Source: Volutella citrinella (lineage: Eukaryota > Ascomycota > Sordariomycetes > Hypocreales > Nectriaceae). Taken from it: 64,000 bases of DNA. Below, piece after piece: positions 22,601-34,332 of the stretch. Within the stretch, counting starts at the first letter, position 1. Each line of letters opens with the position of its first letter. The notes under the pieces were generated by a model, which saw only the letters and a list, made by a program, of their open reading frames with translations, was not told the origin of the DNA and did not search any database. A program made the position numbers and the translations under genes. The stretch spans positions 6,386,001 to 6,450,000 of the forward strand of contig JAWZSP010000001.1 of NCBI GenBank assembly GCA_034401135.1. The letters are read 5' to 3'.

Positions 22601-23938
22601 CTTCTGCATCGAGGGTATGAATTTGACGGAATGTCGGACTTGATGATGGATCTTTTACCAAGTTTCCATCCGAGTTTAACTCCAATGCACAATCTACGGG
22701 TCCAAAATGAAGACAAGCCAATTCTAATGAAGCGATTGATGTGTCTCATTAGGCACGGGGAGACGGGCCTCGCGGAATCGCTCTTAGCAGTTTGTGGAAA
22801 TCTGAATGACACATTCCGAGCAACCGGACATACCTATAGTCCTCTTGCAGTAGCCACAAAGATTGGGCAGCTGGACATGGTGGAGGTGCTTCTTCGAGCT
22901 GGATTCGATCCATGTGCTCCGGCGGCGAAGCACAAGGGCATGCCGGCCCTGCAGGCTGCAGCAACCTTCAATCGACTGGGTATAGCGAGGAAGCTACTAG
23001 AAATGAATGTCGACACAAATGCCCCTGGTGCCGATTATATGGGCCGCACCGCTCTGGAAGCTGCTGCAGAGCACGGCCACATCGACATGATTCAATTTCT
23101 CCTCGACTCCGGCGCAGAAACGGATGGGCCTGGACAAAGACAGTACCTTCGTGCCATGGGTTTTGCCAAGCGTGAAGGCCACCTCATTGCTGCACAGCTT
23201 CTAAGGGCATCACGAGGGTGTGACGCAACAGATGAGGTACTGATGAAGCAAGAAGACTTGTTGTGTGAGAATCCAGGGCCAATTGACACGGACTCCGAGT
23301 ACTCGGTCAACTATAACTGGGACACAGACGATGAAACGAAATCGGTTGTTTGCCTACGTCCAAGTCGGCCTCAACAAAGGAGGTTGAAAGCAAACTGCAA
23401 CAATCGTCTGGGCCACCATGCCGGATTTGCAAGAAGGTCAAGAATGAACACACGACCACGCCAGGGAGGCCGGTCTCGTACAAGGCATGGCAGTGCCTCT
23501 CCACATGCCACGTTTATTGATTGGTCTGCATGCTCGGACACGGCATCCTGGTGTTTTACAGATGATGAGGACAATGAGCGAGGAGAAACCACCAAAGATC
23601 AGGACGGAGACCGGTTTGGCATTCATGAGTATCGAGGCACCCTGGAGCGCATGGGTGCAAAGCCTCTACCCGAGGCATGCCATTCAGGCGACATAGAAGT
23701 GGATCAGGGAGTGACTGGCTCTCTCTTTCAAGAAAACGGTTACATTGGAAACGACCCTCTACTCGGCTACGAGCCTATGGAACTTGATGTGGGCTTTCCT
23801 TGGATGGCTGATTTGTTATTTGATCAAGAGGTGGAAAGCTTGCAAGTTGGTGAAATTCCATCAACGGACCTTTTTGAACTTGAGCCATTGTTTGGCCTAG
23901 GCTGGGGCATGGAGAATGCCGTGAATGAGTTTGAGTAG
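19607..23938 (+). CDS. Clr5-domain ankyrin-repeat protein
   Basis: Three exons, 19607-19743, 19799-20013 and 20070-23938, give about 1,406 residues. A Clr5-type N-terminal domain (fungal DNA-binding-like, PF14420) spans roughly residues 10-65: 'WLAQKPSIRAMYLTE', then 'HQLEYKLKTWRFRKKLPRK'. Ankyrin repeats are clear near residues 525-600 ('GISPLHAAAREGHVACCRLL') and 1040-1160 ('GRTALEAAAEHGHIDMIQFL'), with more degenerate repeats between. The C-terminal 250 residues are charged, with a basic stretch and an acidic end. Clr5-ankyrin proteins are common and expanded in fungal accessory regions; a nuclear or scaffold role is inferred. It lies directly upstream of HET gene 2 on the same strand. Confidence 0.85.
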
Positions 23939-24305
23939 GAATGAATGCGCCGTTTCTTATGTATTAATCAACGATACTCGTTTAACTGCAAGGAGCCCTC
24001 TAAATGTCTTCTCGCCAGACTTGCCTACCCCAGACATGTTGAACATGTATTGCAGAAGGCCATTTGACTTGATCGTTTGCGCTAACTAACCTCTACCTGT
24101 GTTGCCCAATATTCCTAATGAGGCTTTAGTCTCATGCATCGAAAATCACATATCCGACAAATCCATCATGCGAGATTGACATGGGTGTAGTCTGTGTGAC
24201 AGGGTTGCAGGTGAAGCGGGGCTCATTTAGGTGCCACTGTTTTTCTGACACGACGACCTCCCCAGGTAATTCACTCACAGCATCAGAATCTAATCGCAAC
24301 GCGGA
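23939..24305. other. Intergenic between Clr5-ankyrin and HET gene 2
   Basis: The 367 bp hold the 3' end of one gene and the promoter of the next. No open frame of note. Confidence 0.5.
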
Positions 24306-26745
24306 ATGAGCGCAGCAGAGTCCACATGGTCCGTGGCCGTGTCCCGGTCAGCCAAGGTGGAGGTGGGCGAGTGCTGCCCGCGACAGCCGTACATTGAGCT
24401 TCAGATCCCGGACAGCGCGAAATCAGTCGAGCGGGTGGCGGTGACTACAATATCGCATGACCAAGGTTTGACTCCAACGGCGCATCAATCGTGTTATTCT
24501 GATCCTCGTGGTCTGACAAATTTCAGGCTGGAGCGATCAGCGGCATCTCGCGGGGACCTACGAGGGCTCAAACACCTTCTTCGAGATCTTAGTGCGCACG
24601 CCATCGGAGCATGAGCGCACCGGCGGAGTTGGACGACGCATGTTCCAAGAGAACGTGCACGCATCGAGACAGCCTCGCAAACATGTGAACGTATGGGACT
24701 CCAAGTTGGGCGACGACACCAAGACCAAGTGGCTCCATGGCATCAAAGGCGGCGACACGATCCAGATTGTGCCTGTTGCGCTCTTCCAGGGATGGGTCAA
24801 CTTCATCTATGACATTGAGATCAAGGCCGAGGGCATTGGAGGCCTCGACACGACCGGCAACCTGACGCAACCGGAAACCACCAAGCCTGAAGACAAGCTC
24901 AAAATCTACGAACCTCTTGACAAGGATCGACAGCAGACTCGTCTTCTTACAGTGTACCCCGGCAAATTTGAGGATCCTCTCGTTTGCAGCCTCACAATCA
25001 TGTCCCTTGACGGATCTGGGCAGCAACAAGAGTACGAGGCTCTATCGTACTGTTGGGGTGACTCGCGCAATCGGGCCACGATACAGCTACAAAATGGCCA
25101 GGGTGCAGATCAGCAGACATTCGACATCTCAGTCGGAGAGAGCTTGTACGATGCCCTGAAGCACCTGCGGCCCGAGAGCGGCCAGCCACGCAGAATCTGG
25201 GCTGACGCCATCTGTATCGACCAGAGCAACTTGGACGAGCGATCTCAGCAAGTCGCTCTCATGCGTACGATTTATGTGCAGGCAGAATCTGTCGTCGTGT
25301 GGCTTGGCGTCAGCAGCACTTGGACACACAAAGCCTTCACCCATCTAAAGTCTCTGCAGAATAGGCTTCAAGATTTGCTGGCCAATGGAAAGACAGATGA
25401 GGCCAAGGATATCACCGAGTTGGAGTCCCAGGCAGTCTCTGCCGAACTGCCAGAGAAGCTCAACTTCCTCGCCACCTGGTCTCAATGCGAATTCGACTGG
25501 TTCCGACGGACCTGGGTTCTCCAGGAGATTTGGAACGCAAAGTCAGCGTCTGTCCACTGCGGGTTTGACACTGTGCCGTGGACAACTATTTCAGTTCTTC
25601 TCCGCCAGTTTAGCCTGGAAACGTTTGTCAAGTCATTCATCCAGGCCGGTAGGATTCCGCACTTTACTGCCGGAGATTCTATTGTGCCGTCCATTTTCCT
25701 GAGGACCTTGAGACCGTTTCAGGCGCCACCTAAGCAACAACTAGATGCGGAATCTGGGCAAGAAGAAATCCTTCAGGTGCTCATCAAATCGCATGGCTTG
25801 AAAGTGACGGATCCTAGAGACAAGATCTTTGCAATGTTGCAGTTTGGAACGGAGACACATGACATTGCAAATCTGCCAGATCAGATTCGTCCAGACTATT
25901 CCAAATCGACGGAAAAAGTATTCACGGACTTTGTGCGTTGGTGGATATCCTCGCACAAGTCTCTGAGGATCCTATCGGCTGTCCACACTCTCCGACATCG
26001 TGGCTGGCAGCAGATGTACTACGGCCACCCCATAGACCTCAGTGAGCTCGGGTATCCTAGCTGGAGCTTCTGGCACAGCGGAACTGAATACGCAATTGGT
26101 GCTACTCTCGGGCTCTCGCTGAATTCTAAGTGTAACGCAAGCAAGGAAACGACACCAGACGAAGACTTGATATCCTCTGCCGATGCTGTCTCTCGCCCAG
26201 GCGTCCTGACATTGACGGGCCATCGCCTAGGCACAGTCTCGGATATTCAGCCATTCCCCATTCTGGACCGAGAATCGCCTTGCTTGGAAGATCTCGAGGA
26301 TGCGTACATGCAAATCTTTGACCCTGCAGGCCACCGGTGGTCGCTCTCGCAAGACGAGCGCTTGCTCAAGGGCTCCATGTTCAACAAAACAGTGCAACAA
26401 TTCATGTCGAGGCACCTCATGTCTCATCTGCAAGGCTTTGACGACGAGGCAAACAATTTCCAGTGCATGAGCCAGTCTCTGTTTACCACTGATGTCAATG
26501 GCACAGCACGAAACGGCTTGAGCCCCCACAACGCTAGGGAAGGCGATATCGTGTGTATGCTGTATGGTGGGCCAGTTCTGTACTTACTTCGGGAGAAGCA
26601 GACAAAAAGCGCTGGCAGCTCAGGAAACAATGGAGACGAGTTCGAGTTTGTTGGTGAGTGCTTTCTGCAAGGGTACATGCAAGGGGAGGCGCTGGAGATG
26701 GTTGAGGAGAAGCAGTTGGACAAGGAGGTTTTCAATTTGGTTTAG
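24306..26745 (+). CDS. HET-domain protein 2 with extra N-terminal module
   Basis: Two exons, 24306-24465 and 24527-26745 (61-bp intron, weaker donor GTTTGA, phase 1), give 792 residues. Residues 1-155 form a beta-rich module: 'VAVTTISHDQGWSD', 'GTYEGSNTFFEILV', 'KHVNVWDS', 'IKGGDTIQIVPVALFQGW'. I recall this module from other fungal signalling proteins (often C-terminal to ankyrin or F-box parts) but know no name for it. The HET domain starts at 'YEALSYCWGD' near residue 223 and includes 'IWADAICIDQSNLDERSQQ' and 'VVVWLGVSS'. The HET domain is expected to trigger cell death on non-self recognition; the module may be its sensor or a ligand-binding part. Confidence 0.88.
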
Positions 26746-27125
26746 TGACCATGGAGTTTGGCTTGAGCAACACGCTTGGCTGCTCGGTTAGCCCCTAGTA
26801 ATACTTCACACAAGGCTGTGATGGGTTACAGCGGAATGAGGTGCTTCAATGTCCAGCAGGGGCATGTTTTAGACCAAGTATCACATGGGAGGTTGCCAAC
26901 GTTCAAAATAGCTACAGCATGGGGTTGCCAATGTAACACGCCTTCAAACTTGTGTAAGCGAACGATTGAGTGCTTTCAGGCCCTAGTAATTTGTGACAGT
27001 CCGTAGGAAGTACGCCAAGTCGTAGCAACACAGACGTTTGAAAGTAGCTATGTAAAATGAGTGCGTTATCGGATGTGCGCTAGTCGCTGTCAAGAGAATT
27101 CAGTCCATAACTAGCAATGAGTTGA
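26746..27125. other. Convergent intergenic stretch
   Basis: Between the 3' ends of HET gene 2 and the cytochrome-domain gene. No gene seen; probably UTRs. Confidence 0.5.
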
Positions 27126-28088
27126 CTAGTCGTCATCGTCGTCACTGTCGTTTCCCCCTCCTGATCCTCCCCCTGTCCTTCCTCCCCCAGTCCGGCCACC
27201 TCCCGTCCTGCCTCCTCCACCCCCTCCTGTCCTGCCTCCTCCCGTGCCGCCACCTCCTCGGCCAACTCCACCCGCACCACCGCCGCCTTCATCGCCACTG
27301 TCCTCATCACCACTTCCCTCTCCAAAAGCGCCCGCCCGGGCTGCAACCGCGTTTCTCGAGGCTGCAACGGGCTGGCCAGCTTTTGCCGCAACCGCGTCAA
27401 ACTGTGGTGTGGCAGCATCGCCCAGTCTGGCAGTAAACGGCCCAAACCCGCGCTCATGGAAGCCCAACCGGGCGCCTGGGTTGCTTGGATCCCCTGAAGG
27501 AGCTCTCTCGGAGAGTGCCCAGCCCATGACGGCATTGCCAGTCGCGGCATTCTGGCCCAGACCAAACTGGGGGTCAAGGCATTTCTCGCACAGAAAGGTA
27601 TACGTGAGAGACGTTGCGTTGACAGACACGCCGTCAGCTATCGGCCTGACTTTGAAGTCACCAATAACCTCTGGAGGGTTGTCCTCGTTGGTAGCCTGGC
27701 GGAACGATGCCATGACACCCCCTTTCCCGTCAGGCCAAACGGCGAGAATGAAATTGCCCTCCATGTCACCAGTCAGTCCACAGGAGCCCCATCCCTGCCC
27801 ATTGACTAAGGGGAAGGAAAGCTGGCCAATGAATGACCCGGCGGCAGCAGGTTGGACTTCAGGAACCGCAAAGGCGAACCCGAAGGAAGTGCGGGCGCCA
27901 AAGAACCGCTGCATGGTCAAGCCAGTTACTTGGTCTGTGAATGACTCAGAGAACTGAGCAGGAGAAGATGTTGGTTCATCATCGTCTTGCGTGAGGACAA
28001 GAGCTGGGAGAAGAATGGTAGTGAGGGCTATTGAGCCAGGATTGACGAAGCGTCGAATATATCGACGTCTGTAAACTCTGCGAGGCAT
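27126..28088 (-). CDS. Stand-alone CDH-type cytochrome b domain protein
   Basis: Single exon for 320 residues. An Arg-rich start with one hydrophobic stretch ('PGSIALTTILLPALVL') suggests a signal peptide or anchor. Residues 45-220 match the heme-binding cytochrome domain of cellobiose dehydrogenase: 'FIGQLSFPL', 'GDMEGNFILAVWPDGKGG', 'SVNATSLTYTFLCEKC', 'GFHERGFGPF'. The two heme-iron ligands of that family appear kept as Met109 and His211. No flavin domain follows. Instead there is a Gly-rich tail with repeated GGGRT units ending in an all-acidic 'DSDDDDD'. An electron-transfer role outside the cell, for instance feeding oxidative enzymes, is inferred. Confidence 0.8.
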   Translation of the reverse strand: MPRRVYRRRYIRRFVNPGSIALTTILLPALVLTQDDDEPTSSPAQFSESFTDQVTGLTMQRFFGARTSFGFAFAVPEVQPAAAGSFIGQLSFPLVNGQGWGSCGLTGDMEGNFILAVWPDGKGGVMASFRQATNEDNPPEVIGDFKVRPIADGVSVNATSLTYTFLCEKCLDPQFGLGQNAATGNAVMGWALSERAPSGDPSNPGARLGFHERGFGPFTARLGDAATPQFDAVAAKAGQPVAASRNAVAARAGAFGEGSGDEDSGDEGGGGAGGVGRGGGGTGGGRTGGGGGGRTGGGRTGGGRTGGGSGGGNDSDDDDD

Positions 28089-28178
28089 GGCTAAAGATGT
28101 GTTGACTGGAGTTCAGATGCAATTGAGGATTGATAAATGGGCCCGCCTTCCAGTTGACGGCTATGGAACTCATTGCGC

Positions 28179-28193
28179 TATTAAATATCTATA
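28179..28193 (-). promoter_or_regulatory. Candidate TATA box of the cytochrome-domain gene
   Basis: Minus strand 'tatagatatttaata' lies about 95 bp before the start codon. Sequence and distance fit a core promoter, but there is no other support. Confidence 0.3.
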
Positions 28194-29728
28194 CCTCGCG
28201 GTTGGGCTTGAGGCTGCCAAGATGTCTGCTGTCTGGGCCAGACCTGTCTTGGAGATGCTTTCACCAATCTAAGCCAGCGGAAAAGGTCCAAACCCACTCT
28301 AAACGTGCCTCGCGTAGGCCATGTATGACAGATACCCAAGAATAGCTAAAAAGCGGACTTTCGAGATACCAAGCATCTTGGCGTCTCAATTCTCAGCCTC
28401 ACTTAGATGCATGAGACGAAAAAAGTTGGGTCGTGAGACGCGACCGTTGAAACCCTTAGTCTAGAACAACAGAGATATCTCAGCCAAAACCAATCAAGCC
28501 ATGATGATTGGCCAATGCCGTTGCGACGCGTCAACGAGAGCCAACCTGCGACGGTGTCTGTGTGAGATATGTTACCTGGCAAGTCGCGGATGCCCGTTTG
28601 AGCTAATCGTTTCAAGCTTAACTGAAGGCCGATTAGGGTTGAAACAGGTGCAAGGTTCTTAGAAATGACTGGATATAAGAGATTTTGATCTCTGTCATTA
28701 TCTAATCTCAATCCATTGGAAGGTTTGGGCAACATTAGAAACGGGGACATGGAGCCCCCAGTGGGACAAGCCGTGACAGATGGGGCCCGTTTGAGACCAT
28801 GTAGCCGACAATTTCGTATGCCACCGCCAATATCTTTCATGCGGGGTAGTTCCGCTAATCAATCAGATCATAGACCAAAGACGCAAGTTACGAAGGCACG
28901 GCTTTGGTGCCATGCCTCACCCTCACGCCATCCAGGACTCCCCAGGACAACATTGAAGTCACCAAGTCGGCTATGCGCAGCACTCACGAGCAATGAACAC
29001 GTGTAATATGAGGGAATATTGTAATGGCAGAGTTAGGGTTGTAGAAGGATACCACAGCCCCGGGCGATTTGTCCTTTTCTTGAGTATCCCTCCACTCTTT
29101 ATAACTTGGCCCGTGTCGCTCTTCTTGGATAGAGATGTGGAAAGGGCGGAAGGGCGACGCTGCCATCATCTAGCCGCACTATTAAAAGCTCTGAGGCTTA
29201 TGTGGGCTGCTTCAGAGCCTGCATTGTACTGAGCGTACAACGCCATCTGAATCATTGGTGTATTAGAAGCATCACTCTCTCCTTCACCCGCCAAGTCGGG
29301 TCGATGAGCCGCCTAGCCGGTTGAGGGCGACAGGGGTACTTACCTTGCCCTGCTTTTCTCATCTGCCGATGAAACCTGTGACTGGTTATAATAATAGCAC
29401 CCATCTTTGCAAAGCCGTCATGGAGCAAGCGCTGGGGGTCTTTCTGCGGGACTCTGTGCTCATTGGATAAACTGACTGATCGGCAATACTCACATCTTTT
29501 TCGCCCAGGTAGTAATATTGTGTTGGTTCTGAAACCGGACACATCCTCCCTGTTGGGTACTGCAGCCGTGCCCTTATGGATTCGCTAACCCCAACTGGGT
29601 GCTTTGTGCGCGTTCGCATGTGAGAGGGACGTCGTACGTTACACCGTGACTTGGGCATCATTTCACCCCGCATCCCAGGCGACAAACAAACTACGCAACT
29701 CAATTCACCGACAACAGAGGACAAAGAA
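28194..29728. other. Divergent intergenic region, 1.5 kb
   Basis: Shared upstream region of the cytochrome-domain gene and the reductase gene. Short shadow frames only. The frame of the next gene is open upstream of its ATG, but only from non-ATG codons. Confidence 0.5.
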
Positions 29729-30796
29729 ATGACGGCCGCGGTACCAACTTCCACAAGGCAATGGGTCCTTGCCAACAAGCCCACAGAGCTACCCGCGCTC
29801 TCAGGACCAAACCCAACCTTTGAGCTCAAAACTGCGGAGCTGCCGCCTCTCAAGGACGGCGAAATCCTCTGCAAGGTCCTCTACTTCTCCAACGACGCGG
29901 GATTGCGCGGTTTCATTGAGAACACCCAGGTGCCCGAGCGATTCTACGTGCCCACCGCCCCTGTTGGGTCGCCTGTGCAATCCGGCGTCATTGCAGAGGT
30001 CATTGAGTCCAAGGCGGCAGCCTACAAGCCTGGTGACACTGTCACAGACTTTTACCGCGGTATCTGGAGCGAGTACGTGGTACTGGACGCAGCACACAGC
30101 CAACCTCTGGCTCCCCTACCTGGAGGGCTTCCATTAACACATTACCTGGGTGCCTTTGGCATCTCGGGTTTGACGGCGTATTCGGGCCTGGTGTTCGTTG
30201 GTGGAGCGACCAAGGAGCATACTATTGTTGTCTCGGCCGCTGCGGGAGCTACAGGCTCCATGGCCATTCGCATCGCAGCCAACATCATCGGTGCCAAGCG
30301 CGTGGTCGGTATCGCCGGGTCCGACGAGAAGTGCGCCTGGGTACGCGATGAGCTTGGGGCGCACGAGTGTCTCAACTACAACAGTCCGACCTTTGAACAG
30401 GACCTGAAGAGTGCGACGCCAGACGATGTCGATGTGTACTTTGACAACGTCGGCGGCCACATCCTGGACGTGATGTTAACCCGGATGAAGCGCGACAGCA
30501 CCATCGCTGCGTGCGGTGCCATCAGCGGCTACAACACGAAGGAGCCAATGACTCTCAAGAACTGGTTCGAGGTGATCTCGATGCGAGTCAACATCAAAGG
30601 CTTCATTTTCCTCGACTATGCCGAGCAAGTCCCGGATATCTTGCAGAAGCTCATCGGCGCAGTGGCAATGGGCAATGTGAAGCTGGAGTCGGCCGAGACT
30701 GTGGTTGAGGCGCCCATTGAGGAGGTACCAACTATTTGGATGCGGCTGTTTAGTGGTGATAGCCAAGGGAAGCTCATTACAAAGTTGATTCTGTAA
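29729..30796 (+). CDS. Zinc-free MDR reductase (leukotriene B4 dehydrogenase / CurA-like)
   Basis: Single exon for 355 residues, from ATG 29729 (aagaaATGacg). It is a medium-chain dehydrogenase/reductase of the NADPH-dependent alkenal/one oxidoreductase branch, which reduces the C=C bond of enones. The nucleotide-binding motif is 'AAAGATGSMAIRIA', followed by 'GAKRVVGIAGSDEK' and 'DVYFDNVGGHILDVML', the usual marks of this branch. No zinc ligands are present. The last strand 'WMRLFSGDSQGKLITKL' is the standard end. It is followed on the same strand by an SDR; the pair may act on related carbonyl compounds, but no pathway is evident. Confidence 0.9.
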   Translation: MTAAVPTSTRQWVLANKPTELPALSGPNPTFELKTAELPPLKDGEILCKVLYFSNDAGLRGFIENTQVPERFYVPTAPVGSPVQSGVIAEVIESKAAAYKPGDTVTDFYRGIWSEYVVLDAAHSQPLAPLPGGLPLTHYLGAFGISGLTAYSGLVFVGGATKEHTIVVSAAAGATGSMAIRIAANIIGAKRVVGIAGSDEKCAWVRDELGAHECLNYNSPTFEQDLKSATPDDVDVYFDNVGGHILDVMLTRMKRDSTIAACGAISGYNTKEPMTLKNWFEVISMRVNIKGFIFLDYAEQVPDILQKLIGAVAMGNVKLESAETVVEAPIEEVPTIWMRLFSGDSQGKLITKLIL

Positions 30797-31229
30797 TGGT
30801 CTGTAGCGGAGTCGTGAAAAAGGGAGACAAACTGGGTCATCCCAACCACTCACTAGATGCAAGCTGGTTATGTGAAGGTTTGGATAAATCAGAATAAACA
30901 GCAGCCATTAATACACTAGATTCTGTCACGTCCCACCATCGTGTAGTATCACGAATAGCCCGATCGGGAAACCCACAGCGACAGGACAAACGGATATATC
31001 GGCTTTAATAGTCATAGATCCGTGCAGAGTGCACCGTTGGGATTTGAGGATTTGTAAGAAGTATGCATGTCACGGTCCAGTATCAAACTGACAGTGGCGG
31101 GCCATAGAATTTGAGCCCCAGCAGGTCATTTGTGCCTCACTCCGACTGCTTAACGGCACCACTACGTTTTCTACAGTCCATTGAAAATCATCAGAGAAAC
31201 ATTCATTCTCCCAGTCTTCGCCAATCAAC
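30797..31229. other. Intergenic between the two reductase genes
   Basis: No gene seen in 433 bp. It holds the 3' end of the MDR gene and the SDR promoter. Confidence 0.5.
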
Positions 31230-32193
31230 ATGGCACCGCCGTTCCCTTCACTGACGAAAACATGGCACACCACCAGCTACCAGTCCATCTCCCCGCATAG
31301 GCCCGAATTGTCGGCTGCTAGTAGATCAGTCATCATCACTGGAGGCGTAAGTTCCCTCAATCGTTCATATGGCATTCGGCTCACTATTGCCATCGTACAT
31401 CAGGGCACCGGAATAGGAGCAAGCATTGCTCGTGCCTTTGCGATGGCAGGATCCAGCAAGATTGCCATCCTGGGACGACGGCCCGAACCACTCAAGCAAA
31501 CCGCGACACAACTTGAATCCGAGTTTCCCGGACTAATCATCCTCACGCGAACTACGGATGTCTGCGACATGGAACAAGTCGACGCGGCCTTCCTCGCCGT
31601 TGCGAATGACTTCGGGCCCATCGATGTTCTCGTGAGCAACGCTGGCTACGTGTCCGCCGGCACAATCTGCGAGCAAGACCCAGAGGAAGCATGGAAACAC
31701 TTTGAGATCCACGTCAAGGGAAACTTGAACGTTGCTCGAGCCTTTACCAAAGTTACCCGCCGGGACAGCGCAGTTGTTGTGCATACCTCGTCCATTGCGG
31801 CCGTGCTCCCGGCATTTCCAGGGTCATGCGCCTACACTGCAAGCAAGTTGGCAGCGACAAAGATATGGACCTTCTTTGCGGCTGAAAATCCCAATGTTCG
31901 AGTGGTCAACTATCAGCCGGGGCAGATCCAAACAGACATGGCTGATAAACTAGGACTGGTCGCTCCGGACCACGGTACGCAATGCCGCAAACCAGTCCCA
32001 GCTATCATACCCGTCGTGCTAACTAATCCTAGTCGATCTACCTGGTCACTTTGCGGTATGGCTTGCGGGAGAAGAGGCGGGGTTCCTCAACGGCAAGTTT
32101 GTCTGCGCGAATTGGGACGTTGATGAGATGATGGCCCGGAAGGAGGAGTTTGAAACGACGGAACTAGGAACAATGAAGTTGCATGGTCTATAA
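31230..32193 (+). CDS. Short-chain dehydrogenase/reductase (classical SDR)
   Basis: Three exons, 31230-31346, 31404-31974 and 32033-32193, for 282 residues. Splicing intron 1 creates the cofactor motif TGGGTGIG, which confirms that junction; the 57-bp intron itself is in frame and stop-free. The Asn-Ala-Gly motif is 'VSNAGYVS'. The catalytic Ser is in '[12 protein letters not shown]' and the Tyr-x-x-x-Lys in '[10 protein letters not shown]'. The last exon restores '[20 protein letters not shown]', normal for fungal SDRs. Cytosolic, NAD(P)(H)-dependent; substrate unknown. It is same-strand with the MDR gene 433 bp upstream. Confidence 0.9.
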
Positions 32194-32808
32194 TTTTGCC
32201 TGGCGGTCTGCGTACATGGAGATATTTGCTAGCAAGCGAAATGGGTTCCTTGATGACTGGTCATGGCCAATCGTGTAGGAAATTGTCTGTACGAGGGCTG
32301 GAGGTTCCAGCCAACTGCAGCCATCACCAATCAACCCGCACTATATATTTCGTATTCCTGCGGGAGTGACAGGTGCCACTAAGCGCTGGAAAAAGCACTA
32401 CAAGCTCGAAACTCTTGCTGTCACTGGCTGTCAGGCCATGACTCTTCGTATTTCCGGCTGCCAAGGAGGCCTGGGCAGCCTTGGCTAGGGCCTTCGCCAA
32501 CAAAAGTGCGCCCAGAAGAGAAAGGGCCGAGCAGAGAACGGCTCATTCAGGTTAAACCTCTGGCTGTGGTGCCATTGGCAGTGGGGCGGGAGATTAATTC
32601 GCTTCCAGTTGACTGGCCCAGGAACGAGCATGAGACGCTAAATCCTCATGCGGACACCCGTAACAGGTGGCAGTGCTTCTCGAATCCTTCTGAGTCACGC
32701 CTAAAAAAGCCTCTGGTCCCCTAAAATTAACCTTGTTCTGTATCTGTCTATTCCCCAGACGATCGTTTTCACTTTCAACTAATACACACATCACACTCGT
32801 TTGACAAC
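32194..32808. other. Intergenic / promoter of the GH76 gene
   Basis: 615 bp without a supported frame. The 50 bp before the next start codon are CT/CA-rich, as in many fungal leaders. Confidence 0.5.
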
Positions 32809-34332
32809 ATGGCTCGAGGGCTGGCTCTAGCTCTCGTGAGCGCCGCTTTTGGCTTCCATCTCGTGGCGGCCGAGCTCGACGTCTCTAACCGCGACAACAT
32901 CTTGAAGTCCGCAAGCACCCTGGCTTCGGATACGGTTGAGCTTGGAAAGGGCGACACTCCGGGACGACTAAACGACAAGACCTACAGCTACTGGCAGGGC
33001 GGCGCGTTGATGAGCTCCCTGATCGACTACTGGCACCTCACCAATGACAAGACGTACAACGACATGGCCGCCGAGGCCATCCAGTACCAGTCAGAGCAGA
33101 ACAATTTTGCGCCCACGAACCTGATGCCGTCCTTTATCGGCAACGACGACCAGTGCTTCTGGGCCCTGACGGCGATGCAGGCCGCCGAAAACAAGTTCCC
33201 CGACTCTTCCAAGGACCAGGAGCACTGGGCAAAGATGGCCCAGACCGTCTTTGACATCCAAAAGGCGCGGCTCGACCAGGAGGGCAAGTTTTGCAAGGGC
33301 GGCTTGCGATGGGCTATCAACGCCACCCACCACGGCTGGGACTGGAAGAGCAGTGAGTCGATGTTGTTGATGTTCCCCTGTTTGGAAAATACATCTGACC
33401 CCGTCAAGCTCGCGTAAACGGTTGCTTCTTTGCGCTTGCGGCCCGACTCGCTAGATACACTGGCAACTCGACCTACGCGGACGCAGCTACGAGCATATAT
33501 GACTGGATGTGGGACACTCAGTTGATCAGCAGGGTCGACTGGCGAGTCTTTGCGGGAGCCAGTGCCCAGGACGAGTGTGGCTCGCGCTCTCAGACGTACG
33601 ACTCCCTGGATGCTACCCAGTTGACCCTCGGAGCCGCCTTTATGTACAACCACGTAAGTTCGCCATCTGATTCTTTCTTCAGGTCTCACATGTCGACAAC
33701 AACTAACAATGGACTAGACCAACAGCGACGAGTGGCGAAAGCGTGTCGAAGGCTTCACGGAGAACGCCCTGAGGAGCTTCTTCCCCTCGGGCCTTGCGTT
33801 CGAGCCCAGCTGCGAGCTCCATGAACTGTGCAACGTCGACGCCCTCGCGTACAAGGGCCCAAACATCCGCTGGTTGGGCGTTGTCAGCCAACTCGCCCCC
33901 TTTACCTCCGACACAATCCTCAAGGCCCTCGAGTACACTGCCAAGGCCATGGCTCTTGGCTGCAAGAACGGCGAGTCCGGCCGAAAGTGCCAGTTCTACT
34001 GGCTCGACCAAGACGTCACGCTCATCATGCCGGAGGACGACCCAAAGACTACCGGTCTGGGCGCGCAGATGAATGCTCTCAGTGCCGTTTCCAACCTTCT
34101 CATCCGTGAGGCTGCTGCCCCTGCTGTTGCACCTCCCAAGAAGGAGGACAAGAAGGATTCCAAGGACTCCAAGGACTCCAAGGACAGCAGCGGCAGCAGC
34201 AGCAGCAGCAGCAGCGGGGGAGATTCGTCTTCGTCGGGAACCGATTCGAAGAAGAACGCTGGTAGCAGATCTGGTGCTTCTTTGTTTGCAGCCATGAGCC
34301 TCGGACTCGTTGCGTTGGGTTTCTTGGCTTAG
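32809..34332 (+). CDS. GPI-anchored GH76 alpha-1,6-mannanase (DFG5/DCW1 family)
   Basis: Three exons, 32809-33352, 33409-33653 and 33718-34332, for 467 residues. A signal peptide (residues 1-20) leads into the GH76 barrel. 'YWQGGALMSSLIDYWHLT' and 'GNDDQCFWALTAMQAAE' with the paired Asp of the active site are visible, and later 'NGCFFALAARLARYTGN'. Dfg5/Dcw1 enzymes process the mannose of GPI anchors and are thought to link GPI proteins to wall glucan. The C-terminus has a Lys/Asp/Ser spacer, a poly-Ser run and a hydrophobic tail ('LFAAMSLGLVALGFLA'), typical for a GPI signal. It acts at the plasma membrane and cell wall. Confidence 0.93.
34143..34236 (+). repeat. Lys-Asp-Ser and poly-Ser low-complexity coding repeat
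   Basis: Tandem 9-bp units of the tccaaggac type followed by an AGC run encode the spacer before the GPI signal of the GH76 protein. This is likely length-variable between strains. Confidence 0.7.

Noticed and set aside
28625..29040. Telomere-like ttaggg hexamers
   Set aside because: Only isolated single units occur, with no array; chance occurrences.
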